Below are positions 25,840-35,308 of a stretch of 64,000 nucleotides of DNA, piece after piece. The notes beneath the pieces were generated by a model, which did not search any database, was not told the DNA's origin, and saw only the letters and a list, made by a program, of their open reading frames with translations. Made by a program: the position numbers and the translations under genes. The stretch comes from DVEG01 sp964405435 (GTDB lineage Bacteria > Cyanobacteriota > Cyanobacteriia > Cyanobacteriales > Oscillatoriaceae), in contig CAYOOD010000010.1 in the NCBI GenBank assembly GCA_964405435.1, forward strand, positions 1-64,000. Reading direction: 5' to 3'. How positions within the stretch are numbered: the stretch's first letter is position 1; the number at the start of each line of letters is the position of its first letter.

Positions 25840-26967
25840 ATGTCAATGGTCAGCCTACCCGGACTCAAAGCCATGCTCGACAGCATGAGTCGAGAGCGCA
25901 ACTTGCCGCCAGAAGCCGTGCACGCAGCCCTGCGAGAAGCCCTCCTGAAAGGATACGAGCGCTATCGTCGGATGCAAAATCTCAACGGCCCTGATTTTCC
26001 CGAAGAGTATTTCGATAACTTTCAAGTCGAACTCGACCTGAAAGCAGAAGGCTTTCGCGTGGTGGCCAGCAAAACGGTTGTGGAAAAAGTCAGCGATGCG
26101 GATCGCGAGATAGCCGTGACGGCAGCGCCGGCGCGTGCAGCCAAAGCCCGCCCGGGCGAGGCAGTTGTCGTGGACGTGACGCCGCAGCAAGGGGATTTTG
26201 GCCGTCTCGCCGTACTCCAAATCAAGCAAGTCTTTGCACAAAAATTGCAACAGCAGCAGTGCCAGCTCGTTAAAGAGGTGTTTGGCGACTTGTTGGGAAC
26301 GGTGTTTTCCGCCCGAGTGCTGCGCCTCGATCGCAGCAGCATCATCATGGGAATCAGCGGCGGCGCGGGCAAGCCCGAGTTTGAAGCAGACCTGCCGCTT
26401 TATGACAGTTTGCCCAACGACAACTACCACCCCGACGCCATCTATAAGGTTTATCTCAAGCGGGTTTTTGATATGCCGCGATCGACGAAACCGCTCTTGC
26501 GCGTCTCCAGAGCCACCTCGTATTTAGTCACCGCCCTGCTGACGAGCGCAGTCCCGGAAATTCAGCAGGAACTCGTTCAAATTGTCGCCGCGTCGCGGGA
26601 TGCCTCTCCCAAATCTCGTTCAGTCCTCCCTCGCACTAAAATCGCCGTCGCCAGCGAACAGCCAGATTTAGACCCGATCGCCGCCTGTATGGGAGAGCGC
26701 GGCTCTCGCCTGCAGGTGGTCGTCAATGAGTTGCGGGGCGAACCCATAGAACTCATTCGCTGGTCCGCCGATCCCGCTACCTACATCGCCAACGCGATCG
26801 GCGCGGATTGGGTGCAGGAGGTGCGCATTACCGACGCAGAAGCCCGTCAGGCTCTGGTACTCGTTGCCCCAGACCATCTCGACTCAGCCCTTGGCCCAGA
26901 CAAGCAGAATGTGATCTTGGCCGGTCGCCTGACGGATTGGCAATTACAAATCCAAGCTACTTCTTAG
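25840..26967 (+). CDS. NusA-like transcription factor, divergent
   Basis: A 375-aa protein. The N-terminal domain is NusA-like (MSMVSLPGLKAMLDSMSRER, LREALLKGYERYRRM) and the KH part keeps TKIAVASEQPDLDPIAACMG, ERGSRLQVVVNELRGEPIEL and DPATYIANAIGA. The S1 region (about residues 140-215) and the segment before KH1 (KPLLRVSRATSYLVTALLTS) differ from the usual RP(x)FL(x)RLFE-like sequence. The usual cyanobacterial neighbours rimP, ylxR and infB are absent, so this is a displaced nusA or a second NusA-like paralogue. NusA controls pausing, termination and antitermination by RNA polymerase. Confidence 0.8.
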   Translation: MSMVSLPGLKAMLDSMSRERNLPPEAVHAALREALLKGYERYRRMQNLNGPDFPEEYFDNFQVELDLKAEGFRVVASKTVVEKVSDADREIAVTAAPARAAKARPGEAVVVDVTPQQGDFGRLAVLQIKQVFAQKLQQQQCQLVKEVFGDLLGTVFSARVLRLDRSSIIMGISGGAGKPEFEADLPLYDSLPNDNYHPDAIYKVYLKRVFDMPRSTKPLLRVSRATSYLVTALLTSAVPEIQQELVQIVAASRDASPKSRSVLPRTKIAVASEQPDLDPIAACMGERGSRLQVVVNELRGEPIELIRWSADPATYIANAIGADWVQEVRITDAEARQALVLVAPDHLDSALGPDKQNVILAGRLTDWQLQIQATS

Positions 26968-27472
26968 GGTGAGTTTTTTCTTCTGTCAACAAATTTTGAG
27001 GGCAATGCAGGGGCTGGTTTTCCTGTCAAATTCTCGATCGCGATCGAGAAGGTGGCTGATGGGCGCTCTTGAGTCGCTCCTGCATTGCACTTTTATTGGA
27101 AAAGTTCAGTTGGCCTCGCTCTGAATCGTTCGCTAGATTTTGGGAATCTGTCAATTTCAATGCTGGGTTTACTAGAGATTGCTTTCGTGGCGATCGAAAC
27201 GCGGGGTGAGGGGCAGCAGGGGCGATCGCCCCCTCTCCCGATCGGCATACTTTGGCTGAGGAGCGTGCAGCGTTCCCTATGCCGCAATCGCCGCGCCTTT
27301 TCTTTGGCCAATTTTCGCGTCAAGCGCAGCACGCTCTCGTCAATGGCGATCGCGCAAGGAAAGCGATTCAAATCACATTTCCACCCTGCCAGAAATCACA
27401 AGGCACCTGTGCGAAATAACTGCGAAATAACTACGATAATGAATATCTATCCATGCTACCCCCTTCGTAACA
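26968..27472. other. Intergenic region after the NusA-like gene
   Basis: About 500 nt holding several HIP1-type GCGATCGC sites. No supported gene or clear terminator was seen. Confidence 0.4.
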
Positions 27473-27673
27473 ATGGAAGCTCAAAGTTGTCCATCCCCCA
27501 TGTCCATCGCCGAACTGTTTACCAAAGTCTGGCAATCAGGCCGCCTCACCCGCACCGATCGGCAAGAACTGAAGGCAGTCTTGTTAGAGCCTTCTGTCCC
27601 TGAAGAAGATCAAGTCACCATCGACCGACTGCTGCACGCCGTTCGCAGAGGATGGCTGGTTGTTGTAGATTGA
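27473..27673 (+). CDS. Conserved small cyanobacterial protein
   Basis: A 66-aa protein: MSIAELFTKVWQSGRLTRTD then RQELKAVLLEPSVPEEDQVT and IDRLLHAVRRGWLVVVD. I recall this short family as widespread in cyanobacteria with no assigned function. The start may be the ATG at 27500 (MSIAEL). Confidence 0.7.
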   Translation: MEAQSCPSPMSIAELFTKVWQSGRLTRTDRQELKAVLLEPSVPEEDQVTIDRLLHAVRRGWLVVVD

Positions 27674-28095
27674 ACGGACAATCGACTCCCGTTGCCTGCA
27701 AAAGTTAGCTTAAGGGAGCCACACTCTTGCTTCGACAGGGAAGAACTAGATGCGGCGGGGACGGCGGTTGAACGATTCGCAGCCAGAGCCAAAGACAACT
27801 TTCAACTTTGAATTTTTTTTTCAAGTCAATTATTAATTTTTTTTTAAATCTATTGACAAATTAAAGCCTATTTGGTATTGCTAGGGCCAGAGTGCCAAAG
27901 GGCAGATTCAGGCGTTCTTGTGGGCAGACATAGGGGCACTTTCCGCGCGCGGCTCAAAGACAGAGGACAGGCTTGCCTCACACACCGATCCCATTCCTCC
28001 ACCAGACAAATCTAATAAAATTGTTAATAACGAGCTGTACCAGAGCAGAATTAAGTAAAATTGACAATCTATAACAGGTTAGAAATTTAAACTCT
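27674..28095 (+). promoter_or_regulatory. Upstream region of the GH13 gene with a candidate promoter
   Basis: A 420-nt spacer, very AT-rich at 27808-27870. TTGACA (27853-27858), a 17-nt spacer and TATTGC (27876-27881) could form a promoter about 215 nt before the start codon. Confidence 0.35.
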
Positions 28096-30012
28096 ATGGT
28101 ACAAACTCCTCCTTCCGGCAGAGAAGAAGAGGCTCTAGCAGCGGCGACTGCTGCTGGATTTCATACCCGAGAGATGGAATCTGAAAAAGCCGCAGGTTTT
28201 GAGTTTCTTTTCACCCGCTCCCTCGAGTTCCGCCAAGAAACAATTTACTTCCTGATCGTAGATCGGTTTTTTGACGGAGATACTACCAATAACGAAGGCC
28301 CCACCTCGAAACTCTACGATCCGACCAGACAAAAATGGGGACTGTACTGGGGCGGAGACATCCAAGGGATAATCGAAAAGCTCGACTATCTCAAAAACAT
28401 GGGAATCACCGCTATCTGGGTGACGCCCCTGTTTGAACAGATAGAAGAAGAACTGTTTGAAATGGCCGGGATGCACGGCTATTGGGCCAAAGATTTTAAA
28501 CGGCTCAATCCCCGCTTAGTGGGTGCAGACGACGAAATTTCCCTGATAAAAAGCAAAAATACAGTCTTTGACAAATTGGTTGCCGAGATGCACAAGCGGG
28601 GAATGAAACTCATCCTCGATATCGTATGCAACCACAGCAGCCCCGATGCCGGCGGCAAAAAAGGAGAACTCTACGACGACGGCGTGATGATTGCCAACTT
28701 CCACGACGACGTCAATGGCTGGTATCACCACTACGGCGAAGTAGAAAACTGGTCAGAAGACTGGCAGGTACAGAACCGAGAATTGGCTGGCTTGGCAGAT
28801 TTCAATGAAAACAATCCCCAATACCGCGCTTATATCAAATCAGCGATTAAGCTGTGGCTCGATCGGGGCGTCGATGCCCTGCGCGTCGATACCGTCAAGC
28901 ACATGCCGATTTGGTTCTGGCAAGAATTCAACGGCGACATCCAAACCCACAAACCGTCCGTGTTTATTTTCGGGGAGTGGATTTACAGCGGCCCGAATGA
29001 TAAGATGTCGATTGACTTTGCCAATTACTCTGGCATGTCGCTTCTCGATTTCGGGTTAGCCGTTGCCATTCGGCGGGCAATGGGGCACCAAGAGCCCGGA
29101 GGATTTCACATCATTGACGAGCTGCTGGCGCAGGATTATCTCTACGATGCGGCAACGGAACTGGTCACATTTATCGACAACCACGACATCCCCCGCTTCC
29201 AGAGCTTGAATCCCGATCCGGAAATGCTGCGGCTGGCGATTAACTTGATAATGACTTCTCGCGGCATTCCCTGCATTTACTACGGCACCGAGCAGTACCT
29301 GCACAACGATACTAATGGCGGGCACGAACCCTACAACCGCCCGATGATGGAGAATTGGGATACGGGGACCGCTATCTATAAAGATGTTCAGGTGCTCTCC
29401 AAAATACGCCGACTCAATCCAGCAATCTCTCTGGGCAGTCAGGTGCAAAAATACCTTTCGCCAGATGTCTACTGCTATGTGCGGCGTTATCGGGATTATC
29501 GCTGTTTTGTGGCGATGAATAAGGGAAATCAGCCGGCAACAATTGACGTAGCGACGGATTTTGAAGATGGAGATTATGTCTGCGCCCTGACAAAACGCAT
29601 GTTTGAAGTCAAAAATGGCATGTTGTATGGGTTGCAATTGGGCGCGAAAGAAACGATCGTCCTGAATCTCTTCGGCACGCGCGTCAAAGGAAAAACCATC
29701 GTGCGGGCGCAGGTGAATGGCATCTCCACCGAATATGGGCAAACCGTTGTCGTCGTGGGAGATTGCCCGGAATTGGGGAATTGGGATATTACTAAGGCGT
29801 ATCCGCTGGAGTATATCAACCCGAATACTTGGTTTGCGGAAATTCCATTTAATGAGAGTGCTGGGAAGGCGATCGCGTACAAGTACGCGATTATTTATAC
29901 AGACGAACACGGCAATCAAACCCGCGAACCGTGGCGCGAAAATCTCGTCTGCCGCCGCTGGATTTTAGCCAATGAAGGGACTGTAAAATGGCGCGACAAG
30001 TGGGCGCATTAA
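28096..30012 (+). CDS. GH13 alpha-amylase / cyclodextrin glucanotransferase-like enzyme with C-terminal CBM20
   Basis: A 638-aa protein with no signal peptide, so probably cytosolic. The catalytic (beta/alpha)8 barrel spans about 45-500: IYFLIVDRFFDGD, GDIQGIIEKLDYLKNMGITA, ILDIVCNHSSP, VDALRVDTVKHM (nucleophile Asp), FIFGEWI (acid/base Glu) and VTFIDNHD (third Asp). A starch-binding CBM20-like domain (VRAQVNGISTEYGQTVVVVG, CPELGNWD, KYAIIYTDEHGN) ends the protein. This layout fits CGTase-like GH13 enzymes acting on glycogen or maltodextrins. Hydrolase versus transglycosylase activity cannot be decided from sequence. Confidence 0.88.
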   Translation: MVQTPPSGREEEALAAATAAGFHTREMESEKAAGFEFLFTRSLEFRQETIYFLIVDRFFDGDTTNNEGPTSKLYDPTRQKWGLYWGGDIQGIIEKLDYLKNMGITAIWVTPLFEQIEEELFEMAGMHGYWAKDFKRLNPRLVGADDEISLIKSKNTVFDKLVAEMHKRGMKLILDIVCNHSSPDAGGKKGELYDDGVMIANFHDDVNGWYHHYGEVENWSEDWQVQNRELAGLADFNENNPQYRAYIKSAIKLWLDRGVDALRVDTVKHMPIWFWQEFNGDIQTHKPSVFIFGEWIYSGPNDKMSIDFANYSGMSLLDFGLAVAIRRAMGHQEPGGFHIIDELLAQDYLYDAATELVTFIDNHDIPRFQSLNPDPEMLRLAINLIMTSRGIPCIYYGTEQYLHNDTNGGHEPYNRPMMENWDTGTAIYKDVQVLSKIRRLNPAISLGSQVQKYLSPDVYCYVRRYRDYRCFVAMNKGNQPATIDVATDFEDGDYVCALTKRMFEVKNGMLYGLQLGAKETIVLNLFGTRVKGKTIVRAQVNGISTEYGQTVVVVGDCPELGNWDITKAYPLEYINPNTWFAEIPFNESAGKAIAYKYAIIYTDEHGNQTREPWRENLVCRRWILANEGTVKWRDKWAH

Positions 30013-30040
30013 TTCCCTCGCTGGGAAAGCGACAACAAAA

Positions 30041-30134
30041 TATAGCGATTTGGTTTGAGTCGTGAAACTTCAGAAAACCGGTTTCTTCAAGAAACCGGTT
30101 TTCTCTGTCCCTCACTCGTATAAAAACCGCGATA
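30041..30134. repeat. Family A palindromic element, copy 7
   Basis: TATAGCGATT ... AGAAAACCGGTTTCTT / AAGAAACCGGTTTTCT ... AAAAACCGCGATAA; compensating changes keep the hairpin paired (CCGG core). Confidence 0.8.
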
Positions 30135-30258
30135 ACGCCCGGACAAGTGTTTCTAGCAGTGAAAATTAACGTTTTGTAACCAAAGCTACTGGGCAGCAAC
30201 GCTGCTGAGTTAAATTAAAGATGTAAAAATAGCCGAAAATAGGCATATAACAAGCCCT

Positions 30259-30612
30259 ATGAACGAAATGGGTTCCCAGAATGGGGGTGAGGGGATTCGT
30301 CCGGGCGAACTGCCGCAGCAACCAGCCCTCAATCCAGAAGCATTTTGCGTACCGCAACAAGTACAGCCGATTTTGAACAGGGCAGCGTGCGATCGCAACC
30401 AAATGGTTTACCTCAAACAATATTGTTTCACAGCAGCTCAAGTATTTCCGCCGGGAGAGTATCGCGCTTATCAGCTTCCCGATATAGCCTTTGGCATGGG
30501 AATGGTCATCCCACCGCCGCAACCTTCCATACAAGTGCCAAAACAGGAAACTATCGAATTAGTTTTAGAAAAAGATTCGCTAAAAGGTGCAGTCACTCCC
30601 GATGCCGAATGA
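30259..30612 (+). CDS. Hypothetical protein upstream of bioF
   Basis: A 117-aa Pro- and Gln-rich protein (QMVYLKQYCFTAAQVFPPGE, YRAYQLPDIAFGMGMVIPPP). It has two cysteines before residue 60 and no domain I recognise. It overlaps bioF by 11 nt, implying one transcript and possible translational coupling. Support is mainly its length and coupling. Confidence 0.5.
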   Translation: MNEMGSQNGGEGIRPGELPQQPALNPEAFCVPQQVQPILNRAACDRNQMVYLKQYCFTAAQVFPPGEYRAYQLPDIAFGMGMVIPPPQPSIQVPKQETIELVLEKDSLKGAVTPDAE

Positions 30613-31783
30613 TGCTTACGCTTGGATAGAGGAATCTCTGGCAGCAATTCGCCGCGCGAACTGGGATCGCTCCGTGCAGGCAATTCAGGGGCGTGCCGGA
30701 GCTACAATACAGGTGGAGGGGCGCGAACTCCTGAATTTTGCTAGCAATGACTATCTCGGTTTGGCAGGAGACGATCGCCTGATTCAAGCTGCTATCACTG
30801 CAGCCAAAGAATTTGGCACGGGTGCCACGGGTTCGCGCTTGATAACCGGGCACCGAGAGCTTCACGCTTCCCTGGAACGGGCGATCGCTGCTTTGAAACA
30901 AACTGAAGACGCCCTTGTTTTCAGTTCCGGCTATCTGGCAAATTTAGGCACGATCGCAGCGCTCGTCGGCAAGCGCGATTTAATCCTCGCCGATCGCTAC
31001 AATCATTCTAGCCTGAAAAATGGCGCGATTCTCAGCGGTGCAACGGTTGTAGAATACGCGCACGGCGACTTAGAAGATTTAACAGAAAAACTGGAAAATC
31101 AGCGCGATCGCTACCGCCGCTGCTTGATTCTGACTGACAGTGTTTTTAGCATGGATGGCGATTTGTGTCAACTGCCGCAGTTATTAGATTTGGCAGACCA
31201 ATTCAGCGCCATGCTCCTCGTTGACGAAGCGCACGCCACCGGAGTTTTAGGGGCGACGGGTGCAGGATGCGTGGAACATTTCGGCTGCACCGGGCGATCG
31301 CTCATTCAAATCGGCACCCTCAGCAAAGCATTGGGCAGTTTGGGCGGCTATGTGGCGGGGAAAGCTGCTTTAATCGACTTCCTGCGCAACCGCTCTCCGG
31401 GCTGGATTTACACCACCGGGTTGACGCCAGCAGATACAGCCGCAGCCGAAGAGGCGATCGCTATTGTCCGACAAGAACCGGAACGCCGCGCCCAACTCTG
31501 GCAAAACGTCACTCACCTGAAACACCTGCTTTTGAAAGCAGGAATTATTCAGGAAAATTCCCCCCTCCTCCATCCGAGCTGCGAGTCTCCGATTGTCTGT
31601 CTCCCCGTCAAAGATGCCGAAACGGTTTTAGCAGCCGGACGCCATTTAAAACAAGCGGGAATCTTCGCCGCCGCCGTGCGCCCGCCCACAGTTCCCACCA
31701 GCCGCATTCGCCTGACGGTGATGGCAACTCACGAATCAGCTCACCTCCAGCGATTGGTAGAAGCCTTGGGAGCGATCGCCTAA
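30602..31783 (+). CDS. bioF: 8-amino-7-oxononanoate synthase
   Basis: A 393-aa PLP-dependent alpha-oxoamine synthase. I chose the ATG at 30602 (MPNDAYAWIEESLAAIRRAN). Motifs: LLNFASNDYLGLAGDDRLIQ, GTGATGSRLITGHRELHASL, LTDSVFSMDGDLCQLPQLL, LLVDEAHATGVLG and the PLP lysine in GTLSKALGSLGGY. It condenses pimeloyl-ACP/CoA with alanine in biotin synthesis. Other bio genes are not adjacent. A KBL-type relative is less likely given length and context. Confidence 0.9.
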   Translation: MPNDAYAWIEESLAAIRRANWDRSVQAIQGRAGATIQVEGRELLNFASNDYLGLAGDDRLIQAAITAAKEFGTGATGSRLITGHRELHASLERAIAALKQTEDALVFSSGYLANLGTIAALVGKRDLILADRYNHSSLKNGAILSGATVVEYAHGDLEDLTEKLENQRDRYRRCLILTDSVFSMDGDLCQLPQLLDLADQFSAMLLVDEAHATGVLGATGAGCVEHFGCTGRSLIQIGTLSKALGSLGGYVAGKAALIDFLRNRSPGWIYTTGLTPADTAAAEEAIAIVRQEPERRAQLWQNVTHLKHLLLKAGIIQENSPLLHPSCESPIVCLPVKDAETVLAAGRHLKQAGIFAAAVRPPTVPTSRIRLTVMATHESAHLQRLVEALGAIA

Positions 31784-31785
31784 TT

Positions 31786-31822
31786 TTTACTCCCCCTTCG
31801 CTGAGAGCAAAGGGGGAGTAAA
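31786..31822. terminator. Bidirectional terminator between bioF and the BON lipoprotein gene
   Basis: A 13-bp perfect stem TTTACTCCCCCTT (31786-31798) / AAGGGGGAGTAAA (31810-31822), with T-rich sequence on the plus side. It serves two convergent genes. Confidence 0.88.
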
Positions 31823-31848
31823 GGCGTTAAGTTTTTCTCTTTTTCAAA

Positions 31849-32391
31849 TTAGGGAGTATTCGATTCAGCCGTTGCCCTAACATTCACCTCTCGGACGCCT
31901 GGAACTTCTTGCGCCAAAGCTTCAACCCGATCCAGTTCTTCTTGAGAAGAGGCGGTGCCCGATAGGGTGACAATGCCATTTTCGGCATCAACCATTAGAT
32001 TGTTGTTGGGGAAATTAGCAGCCAGCTTGTCGCGCACTTGACTTTCCAGAGTGTCATCAGCGATCGCGCTGTTGCTGGTGGCGTCATTAGCTCCAGTTTG
32101 CGCGCCGTTATTATCGTTGATGGTACGCTGTTCGCCCGATCGCCGATCCGATTCGATTTGCGCCGAGCGGATGTCTCCACTCGGTTCGTTACTGTTAATC
32201 GCGCGCTGTTCGCGAGCGCGGCGATCGGATTCGATTTGCGCTTGCCGGATGCTGTTATTATCGTCGTCCGTCTGTGCGGTATTGTTATTGACGGAATTGG
32301 GAGCGTCAGCGCCTGTTCTGGCATCCTGGCTGCAAGCAACCGTTCCCAAAAAAAGGAAGCCACTGAGTAGAAAGGGAGTGAATTTCTGCAT
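31849..32391 (-). CDS. BON-domain lipoprotein (stress cassette, copy 1)
   Basis: A 180-aa protein; start at 32391 (MQKFTPFLLSGFLFLGTVAC), because the lipobox GTVAC directly follows a short hydrophobic stretch. The middle is Asn/Arg/Gln-rich with two near repeats (QIESDRRAREQRAINSN, QIESDRRSGEQRTIND). The C-terminal BON domain (about 115-178: VRDKLAANFPNNNLMVDAEN, GIVTLSGTASSQEELDRVEA) is thought to bind membranes or ligands. Paralogue of 34772-35263. Confidence 0.85.
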   Translation of the reverse strand: MQKFTPFLLSGFLFLGTVACSQDARTGADAPNSVNNNTAQTDDDNNSIRQAQIESDRRAREQRAINSNEPSGDIRSAQIESDRRSGEQRTINDNNGAQTGANDATSNSAIADDTLESQVRDKLAANFPNNNLMVDAENGIVTLSGTASSQEELDRVEALAQEVPGVREVNVRATAESNTP

Positions 32392-32445
32392 AATATCCAG
32401 TCTGAATCGGTGAGTGAAAGTTCTAAAGTGTTTCAATGACTCAGC

Positions 32446-33081
32446 CTAGATAATCGGCTGCCCCAAACTCGTTCTCGGAACGCTTTCGCGCGGATCGACA
32501 ATGCCGCTGGTGTAGGGAGCGTCGGGATAAGCGACGCCAAACGGATCGTAGATACCCCATTCTTGAATGCCCCAGCGGTTGAGAATTGATTGAGCCATCG
32601 CAATTTCGGTGTCGGTGCCGTCTACGACGATTAGATAGTCGCCGCGCGACACGCGATCGCTGTAAAGGCGCGCCCGCTCTTCTGGAATTCCCAAACCGAT
32701 CAAGCCGCCAATCAAACCGCCGGCAGCTGCGCCGATCGCGCCTCCAGAAATCGCCGTTGCCAGTGCGGTTGCTGTCGCGCCTGCTACCATCACCGGCCCG
32801 ATGCCGGGAATCGCCAGGGCTCCCAACCCCACCAGCAAACCTGCAATCGTTCCCAAGGCACCCCCGGCGATCGCGCCCTTTCTCGCCCCTTCTTCGGCTT
32901 CAGTTTCGTCGTCGAGAGCGCCCGCTCCTGCATCCTCCAAATTGCCGTGTCTTGCATTTTTGGCGATGACGGAAACCTTATTCATGGGAAAGTCGGCATC
33001 TCTGAGTTCGTGAAGTGCCTTTTCCACTTCTGTGCGGTTGGAAAATAGACCAACAGCCCGCCTGTTTTGCCCTCCTGTCAT
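32446..33081 (-). CDS. YflT/glycine-zipper stress protein (cassette, copy 1)
   Basis: A 211-aa protein from the ATG at 33081, preceded by GGAAGGAGAG. An N-terminal YflT-like domain (RRAVGLFSNRTEVEKALHEL, FPMNKVSVIAKNA) is followed by a Gly/Ala-rich hydrophobic zipper (about 85-140, GTIAGLLVGLGALAIPGIGP). A second small alpha/beta half follows (ARLYSDRVSRGDYLIVVDGT). This layout is seen in general-stress proteins; molecular function is unknown. Confidence 0.82.
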   Translation of the reverse strand: MTGGQNRRAVGLFSNRTEVEKALHELRDADFPMNKVSVIAKNARHGNLEDAGAGALDDETEAEEGARKGAIAGGALGTIAGLLVGLGALAIPGIGPVMVAGATATALATAISGGAIGAAAGGLIGGLIGLGIPEERARLYSDRVSRGDYLIVVDGTDTEIAMAQSILNRWGIQEWGIYDPFGVAYPDAPYTSGIVDPRESVPRTSLGQPII

Positions 33082-33314
33082 TTTTCTCTCCTTCCACACC
33101 TCAACGATGAGCGTGGCAGCCTTCAGTGTTTTCCTAATTCTCTGAATCTATTAATAGATTGACATTTCTACCCTATGCAGCCATCCAACTCTAGATGTAA
33201 ATTTTCTGTATTCCTACAGAAATATGAAAGACAATAAAAAGCCTATTTTTTGCTAACATTTTTATGGGGGTTTGGGGAAATTTTCAGTCAATTTTTGCCG
33301 AAAAAATCAAGTTA

Positions 33315-33341
33315 AAACCCGGTTTTTTAGAAACCGGGTTT
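33315..33341. repeat. Family A palindrome core, copy 8 (degenerate)
   Basis: AAACCCGGTTTTTTAG paired with AAACCGGGTTT; no TIRs visible. Confidence 0.6.
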
Positions 33342-33403
33342 CAGAACTCGTGTAATTCGCGCGCTGAGCGCCCGAGGAGCGCGCAGCAACTCAAGTTATG
33401 GGA

Positions 33404-34606
33404 TTACAGACGAGGGCCAACAGAGCCAGGATCGCGATCGTAAACGGTTTCGGGGAAAGGAGTGCCCGGTGTATGAGTCCCGGTATAGTCAGCGCGATCG
33501 CGATCGTGCATGGGACGGTCGTAAACGCCCCAATCCTGAATGCCGCGCGAGTGCAGGATGGTTTCGGCGCGGCGGATTTCGCCTTCATCGCCATCGACTA
33601 TGACGAGATAATCGCCCCGAGATACGCGATCGCTGTACAGTCGGGCTCGGTCTTCAGGAATGCCCAGCCCAATCAAGGCACCGATCAACCCGCCAGCGGC
33701 TGCACCGATAACGCCTCCTGCAACCGTTGTCGCCAGGGCGGTGGCGGTTGCGCCGGCTAGCATGATCGGGCCAATTCCCGGAATCGCCAGGGTTCCCAAC
33801 CCCACCAGCAAGCCCGTAAGGGTGCCGAGAGCGCCGCCGGTTGCCGCACCGGTTGCTGCGCCTTCGTCAGCTTTATTGCCGATGCGATCTTTAACGTCAA
33901 CGCCGGCGATATCGTCCTCGCGATCGGCGTCGCGGGCAATGACAGAAACTTTATCCATCGGAAAATCAGCATTTCGCAGTTCGCGAAGCGCCGCTTCCGT
34001 CTCGTGACGACTGGAAAAGACGCCGACGGCTCGGTGGTGGCGATCGCGGCGTCGGGTGTTCGCCGGCGCGTTATAAACACCCCAGTGCTGAATTCCTCCA
34101 CGGTTGAGAATCACTTCGGCGCGGCGGATGTCTGCTTCCGTGCCGTCTACCATCAGCAAATACTCCCCTCTGGACACGCGATCGCTGTAGAAATGGGCGC
34201 GTTCTTCTGGAACTCCCAAACCAATCAGCGCGCCAACCAAACCGCCCGTCGCGGCACCGATCGCGCCACCCACCAGCGTGTCAGCCAGAACCGTGGCGAT
34301 CGCGCCGCCTGCCAAAATCGGGCCAAAACCAGGAATCGTTATCGCGCTCAGACCCCCGATCAAGCCGATCAAGCCGCCCGTAGCTGCACCCGCTACGGCT
34401 CCGGCTGTCGCTCCTCCGGCTACGTTGTCGCCCGATCGATCTCCCCCTGCCACTTTGCCGAGATCGTCGCGCTTTTCAGTATCCCGCGCGATGATAGAAA
34501 CCTCGTGCATGGGAAAGCCAGAGTTTCTCAACTCTCTGAGCGCTGCTTCAGCATCTCGATAATTAGAAAAGACACCGACAGCCCGCTTGCGTTCACCTAA
34601 AGTCAT
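33404..34606 (-). CDS. Tandem-duplicated YflT/glycine-zipper stress protein
   Basis: A 400-aa protein from the ATG at 34606. It is two complete copies of the 200-aa unit fused head to tail. Each has the YflT-like start (KRAVGVFSNYRDAEAALREL; HRAVGVFSSRHETEAALREL), the Gly/Ala zipper and the closing RARLYSDRVSRGDYLVIVDG-type segment. The flanking genes carry single units, so this arose by internal duplication or gene fusion. Confidence 0.85.
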   Translation of the reverse strand: MTLGERKRAVGVFSNYRDAEAALRELRNSGFPMHEVSIIARDTEKRDDLGKVAGGDRSGDNVAGGATAGAVAGAATGGLIGLIGGLSAITIPGFGPILAGGAIATVLADTLVGGAIGAATGGLVGALIGLGVPEERAHFYSDRVSRGEYLLMVDGTEADIRRAEVILNRGGIQHWGVYNAPANTRRRDRHHRAVGVFSSRHETEAALRELRNADFPMDKVSVIARDADREDDIAGVDVKDRIGNKADEGAATGAATGGALGTLTGLLVGLGTLAIPGIGPIMLAGATATALATTVAGGVIGAAAGGLIGALIGLGIPEDRARLYSDRVSRGDYLVIVDGDEGEIRRAETILHSRGIQDWGVYDRPMHDRDRADYTGTHTPGTPFPETVYDRDPGSVGPRL

Positions 34607-34771
34607 TTTTTCTTTCCTCCACAATTTGCTTCTTTAGCGGCAACAAACAGGGCATCTGTTTGCTGACTCGCGCTCCTGCCTGTCATTGACGCCTATTTTT
34701 ACAGGCAGTTTCATCAGTTGAGATCGATATCTTTACCGCTTGTATTTCGGGCAAAAAATCTCCCTCCCTAT

Positions 34772-35263
34772 TTATTGACGGTTCTGATTTTCTTCTTTGT
34801 TTTCTTCCGGTTTGGCTGGAGCCACGACTGCTTTTACCTTCACGCTCTTGACGCCTTTAATTTCCTTAGCCAACGGTTCAATCCGATCGTATTGTGGCTG
34901 AGTCGGAACTACCCCGTTGACGGTAACAATCCCTTCTTCAGCTTCCACCGTCAGCGAACTAGCTGGAAGGTTGGCTTCCAACTTACTGCGAACTTCGCTC
35001 GCCAGATCGCTATCGGCTCTTTCGAGCGGATTGCCCGCCGCATTATTGCGCTGTTCGCGAGCTCGAATATCAGAATTGAGTTGGTCGCGGCGAATGGGGC
35101 TCGTAGCGTCGTTCTGGTTAGCCTTAGCCGTATCGGCATCGGGGGCTTCTACATTGCTCTCGCTGGCACTAGGAGCGTTCGCACTCGTCTTCTCGGTTTC
35201 CGAGCAAGCAGCAGCGCTAAAAAGCAGGAAGCCGCCCAGTACAAATGCAGTTAGTTTTTTCAT
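34772..35263 (-). CDS. BON-domain lipoprotein (stress cassette, copy 2)
   Basis: A 163-aa protein with lipoprotein signal MKKLTAFVLGGFLLFSAAAC, an Asp/Asn-rich linker (RRDQLNSDIRAREQRNNAAG resembling copy 1), and a C-terminal BON domain (VRSKLEANLPASSLTVEAEE, GIVTVNGVVPTQPQYDRIEP). Probably anchored in a membrane facing the periplasm. Confidence 0.87.
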   Translation of the reverse strand: MKKLTAFVLGGFLLFSAAACSETEKTSANAPSASESNVEAPDADTAKANQNDATSPIRRDQLNSDIRAREQRNNAAGNPLERADSDLASEVRSKLEANLPASSLTVEAEEGIVTVNGVVPTQPQYDRIEPLAKEIKGVKSVKVKAVVAPAKPEENKEENQNRQ

Positions 35264-35308
35264 TTTTCTTCTCCTGAATGAATCTGCAAATGCTATGATT
35301 GACTTGGG

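Noticed and set aside
25616..25846. 76-aa frame (minus) overlapping the nusA-like start
   Set aside because: Overlaps promoter DNA of a better-supported gene and has no recognisable features.
33039..34600. Long antisense frames opposite the stress cassette and opposite the pentapeptide, WD40 and GH13 genes
   Set aside because: They mirror codon periodicity of repetitive GC-rich genes; translations have no family features.
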